DNA of 64,000 nt from Curvibacter sp. AEP1-3 (GTDB lineage Bacteria; Pseudomonadota; Gammaproteobacteria; Burkholderiales; Burkholderiaceae_C), in the NCBI RefSeq assembly GCF_002163715.1, contig NZ_CP015698.1, positions 1,736,001 to 1,800,000 of the forward strand, read 5' to 3'. Below are positions 24,919-35,600 of the stretch, piece after piece. Below the pieces are notes generated by a model. The model did not search any database, was not told the DNA's origin, and saw only the letters and a program-made list of their open reading frames with translations. Within the stretch, counting starts at the first letter, position 1. The number at the start of each line of letters is the position of its first letter. Position numbers and translations under genes: made by a program.

Positions 24919-25714
24919 TTTTCAAGCGACAGCCATAAAGGTCGCGTCAGTTTCGTTTTGGCAGCGCTTGCGTAGATCGCTCAGCGAAGTGCCAATGTCC
25001 GCCTGGGCGACCCATTTGAAAATCGTATGGCTGACAAACTCAGGTCCATTGCCTAATAATATGAACAGCGGCGCGCCATGCAGGCTCACCAAGCGCGAGA
25101 ACACTTCGGTAACGCGCTGGTATCGGATCGTTAGGGCCACATCATGGGACGGGCATTCGGGGGTGCACTCATCCACAACGGTCAGGAAGTTAAACTGACG
25201 GCCATCTGCGGTGGTGTCGAAGAAGAAGTCATACGTCCACACCATGTTGAACTTGAACAGTTAGAGGGCGCGTGGCCTGCCAGTGGCAATGAGCTTGAGC
25301 GAGCGCTTCTTATGCACCAGCAGCCCAGCCTGTCGCCAGCTGCGGTGCGCGCGCGACCAACTGAGCTCAAAGCCTGGGCGATGAAGAAAGATGCGGATTC
25401 ACCGGTACCCATAGCGGGGTTACTGGGCAGACAGCGACTTCATAACCTCGATGACCACCGCGTCATTGGCCGGCAGCTGCATCACATAGCTCAGCGAGGA
25501 TCCGGCAACCCCGATCAGCCCGCGAGCCCGGCGCTGGGACAGGCCTTTCTGGCAATCCAGTTCGACCGGTTTACGCCGGTCCTGCGGGCTCACCATTTTT
25601 TGCATAGATTTCCTTGAGCACTTCAATTCCCAGCGCCACCTCGGCCACGGTGTTTCGGTCTGCCTTGCGCAACACCGTGACCATCTGTTCTTCTGTGAAT
25701 CGACCTTTCCTCAT
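24919..25714 (-). mobile_element. Truncated, decayed IS3-family insertion sequence
   Basis: Minus-strand fragments in transposon order. (1) OrfA start MRKGRFTEEQMVTVLRKAD (25714 downwards), with the middle of OrfA deleted. (2) OrfB start MVSPQDRRKPVELDCQKGLS to about 25420. (3) The YR-stop-IRIFLHRPGFELSWSRAHR segment at about 25400-25260, with an in-frame stop. (4) An rve integrase core (24922-25245) from MVWTYDFFFD through LGNGPEF. The second catalytic Asp (SDNGPEF in the family) is Gly and the catalytic Glu (TDESF) is Ala in TDATF. The C-terminal end is missing. No terminal repeats were found. The element is certainly inactive. Confidence 0.8.
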
Positions 25715-25922
25715 GGGCTACTTGCTGTTTGCGAGCCAACTTCCTAGAAATCATTCGTCCCGAATAGCTGGGCAGGTCAATTCCAGCAAATGATTACTAT
25801 TGGTTATTGAAAGATCTACCTTCAAAAAAACAAGAAGGAAATTTCTCTTATTCCAATAACTCAATGCAATTAAACTCATCTGGCTTGAATTGAGCAATTT
25901 TATTTCGTGCAATGATTTATCT

Positions 25923-27182
25923 TTACGGCTGCCCAAACACAAGTGATGCGTTACATCCACCGAAGCCAAACGAATTACTTAAGACGTAATCAATGTTTGG
26001 TGCTTCTATCCCCTGACCTTTCACTAAATAGGCGTCACTGAAATGCGGGTCGATATTCCGCAGAAAGGTAGTGGGTGGAATCCAACGCTCCATCAGCGAT
26101 CTGACACTTACTACTGCTTCCAATGCACCTGCTGCACCGACGGTATGGCCGAGTGCAGATTTAACTGAAGATATAGGTGTATTTGAAAATGCCGCTCCCA
26201 GCACTTGATGAAGAGCCATCATCTCTGCAGCGTCTCCTTTGCGCGTGCCGGTCGCATGCGCGTTGACATAGCTCACAGCGTTCGCTGGAACACTGGCATG
26301 TTGCAAAGACTTTTGTATTGCATATGCTTGGCCCAAGGCGGCGGGTTCAGTTAAGTCGACTGCATCACAACAATGCCCATAACCAGCCAGACGCGCTAAT
26401 GCTTTTGCTCCTCTTTGCCACGCATGCGCCTCTCGTTCCAGCACCAAGCAAGCAGCCCCTTCTGCAAGGCATATTCCATTACGGTTAACGTCAAATGGTC
26501 GACTAGCATGATCTGCACTGTCTGGCGAATTTCTTGCAAGTATTCGGGTACGTGCCCATGCGTGCAATATCGCGGGAAGAAGAGACGCATCGCTGCCACC
26601 TGCAATTGCAATATCAATATCCCCACGCTCTAAAGCCAATAATGCTTCCCCTATCGCCATGGCGGATGAGGCGCAGGCATTTGCCAGGCTCATACATGCA
26701 CCACGTGATTTGTATTCGATAGCTATGGCTGCAGCAGGTGCATTTGGCATGATCGCCGGAATTGTCCATGCTGAAGGTCTCGAGTCCTCGCGATCCCTGC
26801 AGAACTCTGCGTAGTTTCTATCCAGCCAATGAGCGCCGGCCAGCCCTACACCCCAGAAGACGCCAATACGAAAGCTCTGGCTTTCGGATTCAGATTTTTC
26901 ATGTCCAAAAAAAAATGGAATGTTTCCCTGTTGCGTTGCTTGGGAAACTGCCTGCTTAGCAACCTCCAACGCCATCAAGGTACCTTTATCTTTAGATAGA
27001 TCCCCTGAGTCCTCTGGAGTGAGAAATGCAGGATGCAAGTACCCCAGGGCTGTTGAATACCCCCCAATAGAGCTGGGTACTAATCCGCTATAGCCTTCGC
27101 GCAGACGGTACATCATAGAGTCCACATCGATTCCGAGGGAACTAAGCGCTCCCAATCCTGTAATCACTACCTTGTTTTTCAT
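25923..27182 (-). CDS. Beta-ketoacyl-ACP synthase, FabF-like
   Basis: A 419-residue thiolase-fold condensing enzyme. The N-terminus MKNKVVITGLGALSSLG is typical of FabF. The catalytic triad is complete: Cys in LANACASSAMAI, His in NAHATGTRKGD and His in SALGHTVGAAGAL. GFGGCNASLVF closes the fold. It would extend acyl-ACP by decarboxylative condensation with malonyl-ACP. There is no ACP, ketoreductase or acyltransferase nearby, so it is an orphan rather than part of a fatty-acid or aryl-polyene operon. The GAGGA ribosome site abuts the ATG with no spacer, which would make initiation weak. It lies in AT-rich DNA next to an IS fossil, which suggests transfer. Confidence 0.92.
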   Translation of the reverse strand: MKNKVVITGLGALSSLGIDVDSMMYRLREGYSGLVPSSIGGYSTALGYLHPAFLTPEDSGDLSKDKGTLMALEVAKQAVSQATQQGNIPFFFGHEKSESESQSFRIGVFWGVGLAGAHWLDRNYAEFCRDREDSRPSAWTIPAIMPNAPAAAIAIEYKSRGACMSLANACASSAMAIGEALLALERGDIDIAIAGGSDASLLPAILHAWARTRILARNSPDSADHASRPFDVNRNGICLAEGAACLVLEREAHAWQRGAKALARLAGYGHCCDAVDLTEPAALGQAYAIQKSLQHASVPANAVSYVNAHATGTRKGDAAEMMALHQVLGAAFSNTPISSVKSALGHTVGAAGALEAVVSVRSLMERWIPPTTFLRNIDPHFSDAYLVKGQGIEAPNIDYVLSNSFGFGGCNASLVFGQP

Positions 27183-28255
27183 TCCTCAAGTACTTTCTCA
27201 GGCGTAGCGCAGTGTCTCATTCATCGACTGACTCAATCGCAGTGCAAATCAACAAGAATTCTTGAAATATGGGCTTTAAGAACACAAAATGAATCGAGAC
27301 AATTTGAATAACTTTCCGTTAGAAATTTGCAACTGATGCTTACAAAAGCATCGAAGTCGGAAACAAAATTAAATGGAGAATGGCAACAAAGTATTCAGGC
27401 AACACTTACTCATTTACAAAGATTTAACTCCAGATGTAAATTCATGAATAATATTTATCTTGAGACTAATCTGCCAAGAAAAATATTTCAAATAAACGAA
27501 AATAAAAAAATAACTACTGGCGAAAACCACTTGCATATATACAAAATAATTTCCGACTTCTTGGTGCGTTAGCAATAAGTGCCAAACATCAACCTTCTAA
27601 GCCAGATTATTTATTTCGAATATTTGCAGACATTAACTAGACTCTACGCAAAGAGTGAAGGTGAGGCACTATTTCAATTAGTGCCGTGCATTCATGGCCT
27701 TTCTTTTAACAAAGGAGGCAGACAATTCAGTCGACAATTGTCTATTTGGTTACATTCGCACGCAAAAATTCACCTTCACTGCGAAGAATTCAAAATCAAG
27801 AGATTTCAGATAGGGCACTACAGGCGTAGTCGCTGAAAGATCAGAGCAACTAGTCGTCAGATGAAATAGATTGTTACGGCAAAATGGATGCCGCCCCCAA
27901 CGTCTTGGGATTAAAGTGAGGCGTTAATGCGCACTCGCAACTTGCAGGAATATGCAACAGCTGAAGCGAAAGCACTCTGACGCGAATTTGACTTTTTTTA
28001 GCTCAGTTCCAAATCAAACTGCGCCGACATGCACTGGTGTGGAACTCGTGTTCTCCCTCGCTGGAACACAGGCAACTTATCGGTATTTGACTTCATCATC
28101 ATTACGGAACATTCAAAGTCGTTCAAGAAGTTGATTTGCTCACGGGCTCAATACTGTGTCGAGGTTTGTCTTTTTGCAAATGATGCTACAGCTATTCGAC
28201 TCCTAGCCGGATCTTTCACATTTGCAAAGTCCAAGGCCTTTTGCAGCTCAACGGA
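27183..28255. other. Gene-poor stretch of about 1.1 kb
   Basis: AT-rich DNA upstream of the ketoacyl synthase. No supportable gene on either strand; the 80-106 codon plus-strand ORFs lack ribosome sites and family resemblance. An inverted repeat GACAATT-N8-AATTGTC lies at 27721-27742. GC content rises sharply near 28250, where the broken APS-kinase gene ends. Confidence 0.45.
27721..27742. repeat. Inverted repeat GACAATT-N8-AATTGTC
   Basis: Perfect 7-base arms around an 8-base spacer containing GTCGAC. It has operator-like geometry but no gene start nearby, and a repeat this short can occur by chance. Confidence 0.35.
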
Positions 28256-28771
28256 TCAAGCGCCAGCAAGTTGCAGCATCGCGTGCACACTCACCAACAC
28301 ATCCCCCTCGCCCATCAGCCGCGCATCGGGGGCTTCGGGCTCTTCGTAGGTCGCACCCACGCCCGTGAGCTGGGGCAGCTGGCCGGCACGGGCCGCGCCA
28401 TACAAACCCTTCACATCCCGGGCCATGCAAGTGCTCAGGGGGGTGGCCACATGCACTTCCCAAAACGTGCCCGGCTCGAACATGGCTCTGGCTTGGGCAC
28501 GCGCTGCCCGATATGGCGAAATTGCACTCACCACGACCACCAGCCCGGCGTCCACCAACAAACGAGCCACAGCGGCCAAGCGGCGGCTGTTCTCAATGCG
28601 GTCTTGCATGCCAAACCCCAGATCACTGCACAAACCCGCCCGCACCTCGTCGCCGTCCAGCACCACCACACGCACCACACCATCGGCGTTCAGCTGGTCA
28701 CGCATGGCGCGGGCCAAAGTGGTCTTGCCGGCACACTACAAGCCCGTCATCCAAAAACAGCAGGGCTTCAT
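28256..28771 (-). pseudogene. APS kinase (CysC-like), broken by a stop in the P-loop
   Basis: The ATG at 28771 overlaps the upstream sulfotransferase stop as ATGA. The frame reads MKPCCFWMTGL, then TAG, then CAGKTTLARAMRDQL: the stop falls inside the Walker A loop that binds ATP. After it the frame is open to the end: VVVLDGDEVRAGL, DRIENSRRLAAVARLL, VVSAISPYRAARAQAR and VHVATPLSTCMARDVKGLY are all APS-kinase segments, the last covering the substrate-binding region. An intact enzyme would phosphorylate adenylylsulfate to PAPS, the donor for sulfotransferases. Unless a downstream restart works, the product lacks the P-loop and is inactive. A sequencing error cannot be excluded, but the partner gene is also broken. 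Confidence 0.82.
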
Positions 28772-29575
28772 AACACCTGAACTCCTTGCGGATTTTGATT
28801 GGGCGCCTTCCAAAACTGCGCAGGCGCAAACTTGTTGAACAAATCGGGGGGGATGCCCGGTACTTTGCGTGGTGCACGCATCTGCTGGCCCACCGTGTGC
28901 AAGCCCGGCATGCCCACGGCCGCATCGCGCTCAGGCGCGTCAAACGACAGCGCTTTGAAAGCGTGCTCAAACCACGGCTCGCCCAAAGCTTCGTACAATG
29001 CCTTGAGCGTGCGCTCGGAGTGCAGCGTCAAATGCTCATAGGGCACCACCACCAAACGATTGGCAAGGTGCAAAAAACCACGCCTCGCGCAAATTGGTCA
29101 GCGGCAGCCCCACAAACCCACTGGCCGTGTTCATCAACTGCTCCACCCGCTGGTACACCGAGCCCAGCCGCTGAAACTGAAAAATGGCCGACAACTGCAT
29201 CGGGTTCTTAGCCAAGATCTGCTCCACACTGTCCAGCACCTAACCCACATCGCGCACACAACACACCACCCGCGACTGTGGAAACAACTCGGCAAACAAA
29301 GGCAAATGACCCGTCCATAAACGGTTGGTGTCAAACAACACCTGCGCATGCCGCTCGGGGCAATACGCATCGAACAAAACCAGCAACACCCGCTGCCGCA
29401 AAGCATCGTCGGTGACGGGCGCGAACTCCTGGTTGCTGAACACCGGCAACACTGTGCTAACCGTACCCTGCACTGCACTGCTCCCATCCGCTTTGAAGCG
29501 CGGGTTCTGCCGCAACACGGCACTCAACAGGGTAGAGCCTGAACGTGGCAGGCCAGAAACGAAATGCATGGTCAT
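28768..29575 (-). pseudogene. Sulfotransferase, broken by one nonsense codon and one frameshift
   Basis: The ATG at 29575 begins MTMHFVSGLPRSGSTLL, the 5'-phosphosulfate-binding loop of PAPS-dependent sulfotransferases. The frame runs to RVVCCVRDVG then TAG at 29242-29240, and continues in phase with VLDSVEQILAKNP. At about 29070 a frameshift in a T-run moves the reading from LREAWFF to HLANRLVVVPYEHLTLHSER, the usual C-terminal region with the 3'-phosphate loop and VPYEHL. The ancestral protein would be about 265 residues. The stop overlaps the APS-kinase start. The pair would have formed a PAPS-making and PAPS-using unit 94 bases downstream of the giant protein gene. Acceptor unknown. Confidence 0.85.
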
Positions 29576-29669
29576 CTAAAAACTCCGTTATCTGATCTCA
29601 AACATGATCGAATGTCACATCGCCCTTTTTCGCCCCGGGGGCGGGGCTCCCACACCTTTGGGCGCGGGG

Positions 29670-32600
29670 CTAAAGCACCGCCCCCGCACTGCCGTTATAG
29701 GCCAGCTTCAAGCCATCCTCAACCCAAAGCGTGGCCAAGGCTCCACCCGAATTGCTGGTGAATTGGTGCGCATACACCGTGACCCCAGACGCATCGGTTA
29801 CCACTTGGCCATTGCTGCCATTGGCCGCGCTCGGTGTCCACGTCTCCGTGGCCAACAAGGTCACTGCATCCAGCAAGCTCGACTTATCGCCCCGGATCAG
29901 CAGCGTCTTGGTCTCAGACAACTCCAGCACATCCGCCGCCTTCAGGCTCAGGCTCGTGAGCGACGAATTGGTGAGGTCAATTTGCTCAAAGCTGTAGAGC
30001 TTGTGCCATCCGCCCAAGCCCGTGCCGCCTTCGCCCACACCCACCGTGGTGTTGTATCGGGCGTTGCTCACCAACTGCGTCAAATCCACGCTCGACACAG
30101 CGGCATTGATTTTGAGGGTGTCCTTGCCTGCGCCTCCGTCCAACTGACGGAAGTTCAAATCCATCACCTCCACCATATCGTTGCCTACTCCAGTGCGCAC
30201 ATAGTCGGCACCTGCCACCTTCACCACATCCACCCGCGCATCTGCATCGCTGACGTACAGGTTATCGATGATCTTGCTGCTTGATGCCGACAACGTCAGC
30301 GACATCGTTTGGGTCAAGATCTTCCCACCGCTATCGGCACTTTGAGAAACCAACAGACCCATGGTTGCCGTCGTTTCGTATTTTTCTGAAAGATAAGTTT
30401 GGATTTCTTGCTTTTGAGCCAAACTCAAGGTCTGCCCGCTGACCACAACATCACCGATATCGCCATCCCAACTGGCCGCCGTACTACCAGCAGCACCGCC
30501 AACGGCTTTACCGATCACCAACTGATTGCTGGCAGAGTTGAAATCGACTGTGGATGCGGCGACAGAAGTGCTTGCTGCAGCACCACCATCTGCGCCGACC
30601 TGCACCACATAACTGCTGCCATTGACGCCTGCTGTCAGTGACAACACATCCCAACTCCCAGTCACAGTTGCAGCTCCGGCAGTCAACGGTGCATTGGCCT
30701 GAACGGCCCCATAGACGGCCGCCGAATTGGAAGCACCCAGAACCACACCGGCATTGGCGGATGGAAGTCCAAAACTCAATAAGGATTTTTGAAACTGTGC
30801 CGATGAATTGCTCGCCGCAGCCACCATCATGGTCAATGCGTTACCGGAGTTTGAAGTTGGCAATGGTGCCGTGATGTCACTGGCATTCAGATACAAGCCA
30901 CCCTGCGTGATACCGACCGTGTTGTGGCCGTTGACACCATCCACATACAAACGGGCTTGGACCGTATCTCCGACAACGTTGCGCAGCGCCACGTTCGCCG
31001 CAGCTCCGGCACTTGGAAGCCATGTCACAGATGCACCATTGATGGCGGCCTCGCTGCTGCCAGACATGATGGAATCAGGGTTCAACCACAATGCCTGCGC
31101 TGCTGAAGACCAATGCACTTGCGATGCATTCAGTTGAACCACCGCACCATCCAAAATGCCGCTCAGCGCAGTGCCGTTGGTCTGCGAGTCAAAAACTTGG
31201 AGCGTCAGATGCTTCACGCCATCCGCACCCAAATCCGACGAATTCAAGGTCAAAGAAAGCTGATTCTCTTGTATCGATTGCCGAGCGCCAACGGCTTGAC
31301 CGTCGACATACAACTGCACATAACCGGCCACACCTGCAGCAAAACGCACTTTGACATTGGTCACCCCCAATTCGGACTGGGTCAACACATTGTCATCACC
31401 CACCAGCATGCGCACCGGCGCCGCATAAGCTTGTTGATTGGCAAGGTAATTTTGGTAAGCATCAAAATACCGACCACCCAAATCAAGCGCAGAAGATCCA
31501 TAATGCACCAAATCACCAGAAGGGCTATAACTGTTGATCTCATATAAACCCGTACTGGTATCAGATGCGATATAAAACGTATTATCCCGAAGGTTTGACA
31601 AATTCCTCAGCGCATCGTCTACAGGCTTCCTGTTGGTCGTTTCCTGCATCATCCAGTCATAAACCATTTGACCATTGAATACCGGCGTTGCAGCTGAAAA
31701 TCCAGTGACATTGGTTTCAAAATATTTAATCATTCCCAACCAGGATGATTGATAATCGACCTGGTTCAGCACCGCATATGTCGGATCGGCAGGATACCCA
31801 TTGTTTTCGCCTTGCTGCCAGAGCATGCCAATGATTTTGTTTTTGCTGTTGGCCGACATGATGGCATTTGTCAAATCCTTTACGGCCAAGGCATAAGCCC
31901 CAGTATTGGCATCCCAATCCAGAGTGCCATTGTTTTGATTCAAAAATCCTGTGCCACTTGCTCCGCCATCAATGATCAGCAGTTTTCTTGATGGAGCCAA
32001 TTGAGTGGCCGCGTAGCGCCTGGCAAACTCGGTAGCGATGCCGTCCTGCATACCATCCAAATATGTTGACCTCCAAGAAGCCGAAAGGGCTGCGGCAGTT
32101 CGGATCATGTATATGCCCTGATTTTTTACATCAGTTATATCTGCCAAATTTTGAGCCAAGTAAGTATTGCTCTGCCCTGCCAATATCAATATATCGTAAC
32201 CTTCAAAAGCAGAATTCTTATCTACCCCTATCACGGCATCAGGTGAAAAACCGCTGGTTATTCTGGGGGCAGCGCGTACAGAATCAATATCATGAACGAT
32301 GTTATCCACCGCGCGACCATCTGAATAATAAAAAACTGCTGGCGAATAATTCAGATAAGTTGTTCTGGCATTGTCATTATCCCCGTGCCAGAACTCCATA
32401 TCAAACTTCAGGGAAGAAGAAAATGGAATGCCATCCAAAAACCGGTAACGTGAATCAGTCACCGGACCAGCTAAAGAGTTGGCACCATGAACCTGATTGG
32501 TAAATGGATTGTAAAACTCCAAAGGCGAAGACCATGCAAAACCATAATAATCTTCGGTGCCCGTTCCAAACATGGAAGGCAAATACTCACCATCCACATA

Positions 32601-35600
32601 AACTTTCTCATCCCCTTCACCCCACCACCATAATTTTTTGTTATTGGAATCTACACTCGTCAACAAACTCAGAGTATCACCCATGTAAACACCACGCCCA
32701 CCAGAAATCGTGATGTAATTCAAATCGCGTGCAGGTGTGCTTGCAATATTGTCGTACTGATGCCATTTGGCGTTGAAATACATGGACTGTGAGGTCCAAA
32801 CATTGTCTACATAACCCACATTCAAATCGACGCTGACATCCTGAGTTCCATAGTTGATCACCGATATCTTGGCATTGCTCTGAAAGGGCATATGCCAAGA
32901 CGCCTTCATCTCGCCAGCAGAAGTTACTTCAGTGTAAAAACTCTTGTAAGTTGCCAATCCGGTACCGGTGCCAAAAAACTCGCCTGCCGGGACCCACACA
33001 CGTTCCTTCCCATCAAAATCAATCGCGATCACTGTGGACCGCAAGGCCTTCACCATATCGGTGGCATCGATTTTCAAGGATATGGATGAAACTGCACGCG
33101 AACCATCAATCAGAAGTGATGTTGAAGCATCCTGCCCACCTATCAAGGTTTGATTCAAAGATTGAAGAGATGGCTGCAAATGAACGTCAGATGAAACAGT
33201 CAACGTGGAGTTCAATGACGCAATTTGATTTTGCTGTTCAGCCAAAATGCTCTTACTGAAAGATTCGACTTTTATATCGGGAGCATAATCCCTGTAAGCG
33301 ATGCTGTAGTAAAAAAATGTTGGTGGGTAAAAAACTCCATTGACATTAAAACCATCTTCTACGATGGTTGGATTTTCTACCGTGATTTTCAGCCCTTTGG
33401 CATAAGGAATGGGCAAATAAAGATTATTACCTTGCAGCCCTTCCGGATTCCCGGGTGCTGCAGAATAACTCAAGACAGAATTGGCAACGAGGCCATCATC
33501 ACGAACGATGTCGTAAATCGATCCACTGATGATGGGCTCACTCTGTCCATCTATATAAAACCGGATGATGGTGTTGTAAAAATCCAGATTAATGGATACC
33601 GTCCACAAACGCACCACAGCACCTGGCCCCACATCGTCAAAAATCACATACTGATTGCCCTCTTTGCGGATGAAATTGTTGAAATCATCATTGGCAAACC
33701 ATCCGCCATTGGCATTGGTCGGATCGTTGGAAGTTGGCTCGGCAGAACTGAATTGCTTGAGTACATAAGGAATGGTCGGAAACAACGAACGCGAGCTGCG
33801 GTTATCGAGTTCTGCCAGCAAACTCCCCAACGTCACCGTATTGGTGACCAACTGCCCGCTGGCCACCAAATCCGTGACCGATCTGCCCGACCAATTCACC
33901 CCCGGTAACTGGATGGAATACACAGACGAACCCGCATCTGGACCATCGACATCGATGGTCAAGACCGAATTGCCACCAACCACCGCCAGGCTCATCCACT
34001 GCCGAATGTCACTCATCCACGGCAAATAGCCCTGGAGCAAATTGGACACATCGATCCGATCGCCCCTTGTGCCATTCCACGCCTCGAAACCCCACAACCG
34101 GTGCACATCAGACGCGAGATTCAGCACCACCCAATCGTTCACCCCAGTGGGCAACTGCAACGGCACCACCTCGGTCAAGTCACTGACCACACGCTCCGAA
34201 AAACCCAGTGCGTCCACATAGGTGGCCCGCACCGACAACTGTTGATCCTGCTGCGTGGTCGTCACCGTGAACGCACGCTTGTTCGCACCCTCAATGTCCA
34301 CGCCGTTGGCCATCCACTGGTAAGCCACGCCGGACCAATCCAATCCATCGTGCTCGGTCAAGTTCGCCGTCAGCACACTGCCTGGCACGATACTGCCCGC
34401 CACAAGACTGTCTGCCGCCACACCGATCGATCCGCGCCGGTTCGACATCACCACCCATTGCCCGTTGGCAATCAACTTCGCCAAAGCCGTGATGGCCGTC
34501 GCCCCAGAGCCCACCCCGGCCAATTCATTGAGCGACTTGCCAGACAAAGTCAACACATTGCGGCCAACGCCACTGCCCACGTTGCCATCGGCATCCACGG
34601 CCAACACCACATGGCCGCCGGACTCCCACAATGCCACCCAGCCCCCATTGACCAAGACGCGCGCCTGCTCAAGGGCACCTACGGGCAATACCAAAGCGCT
34701 GCCAAACACATCGCGCATCACGATCGCATCGCCTTGCGCGCCGCTGCCCCCCACAGCACCGCTCGTGGGGCCCACCGTGAAACCATTGACCGTGTCCTGC
34801 CCGACCAAATCGCCGCTGCCCTGATACACGAGCCGGTCACTGCCCCCCACCGTCGCCGTGCCCATATTGAAAACATCCGCCCCCGGACCACCCCGCATGG
34901 ACTCGCTCGCCGCCGACCCATTGATGGTCTGACTGCCCGCATACGTGATGCCAAATGCCGTCGAAGTCTCTGCCCCCGTGATGCCGGCCACATTCACCAG
35001 CCGGGTAGTCCAGGTGTGTGTGCCACTGCCATAACGCGCCAACACCGCACTGGCCACTGGCACCGACACCACCGCATCCCCGGCCGTGGTCAAAACAGCA
35101 CTGGTCGCCACCAACAGACCATCGATCAGCACCTGCACACAGTCCCCCAGGGCCGCGCCTCTGACATTCACCTTGCACGCAAACCCCAGCATTTCTGCCG
35201 GATTGAGCACCCCACTGGCCACGGCTTGCGCCGTGCCACTGGGCGGGGTGTCGTTGAACAAAGTCACCGTGTTGGTGACCTTGCCCAAAGGCGAAAGCAA
35301 AGACGATGACGCCAAAGATGGCGACGACAAAGCCAGCACCGTGCCATTGGCGGACGCACTGCTGTCCCAAGACACATACGACAAGGCATTGGCCAAACCC
35401 TTGGCTGGCAAAGCACTGCCAGAAGGTCCCAGCAAAGCCAGGCGCGTCTGACCGTCATTGGCCAGCATCAAAGCCTTACCGCTTAAATCGCTGGCCCCCC
35501 ACTGCCGCCAAGTCAGCCCGTCGTTGGTGCTCACCCACAACTGCACCCCGCTGCCCAGCCCAGTCAGGGCCACACTGCTGGGCACCGCCCCACTGCCAAC

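Noticed and set aside
27327..28349. Plus-strand ORFs of 60-106 codons upstream of the ketoacyl synthase
   Set aside because: AT-rich chance frames without start signals; the last one overlaps the clear APS-kinase pseudogene on the other strand.
29576..29669. GC-rich hairpin (CGCCCCCGGGGCG) after the giant gene as a terminator
   Set aside because: On the transcribed minus strand the stem is followed by A-rich rather than T-rich sequence, so it does not fit an intrinsic terminator for this gene.
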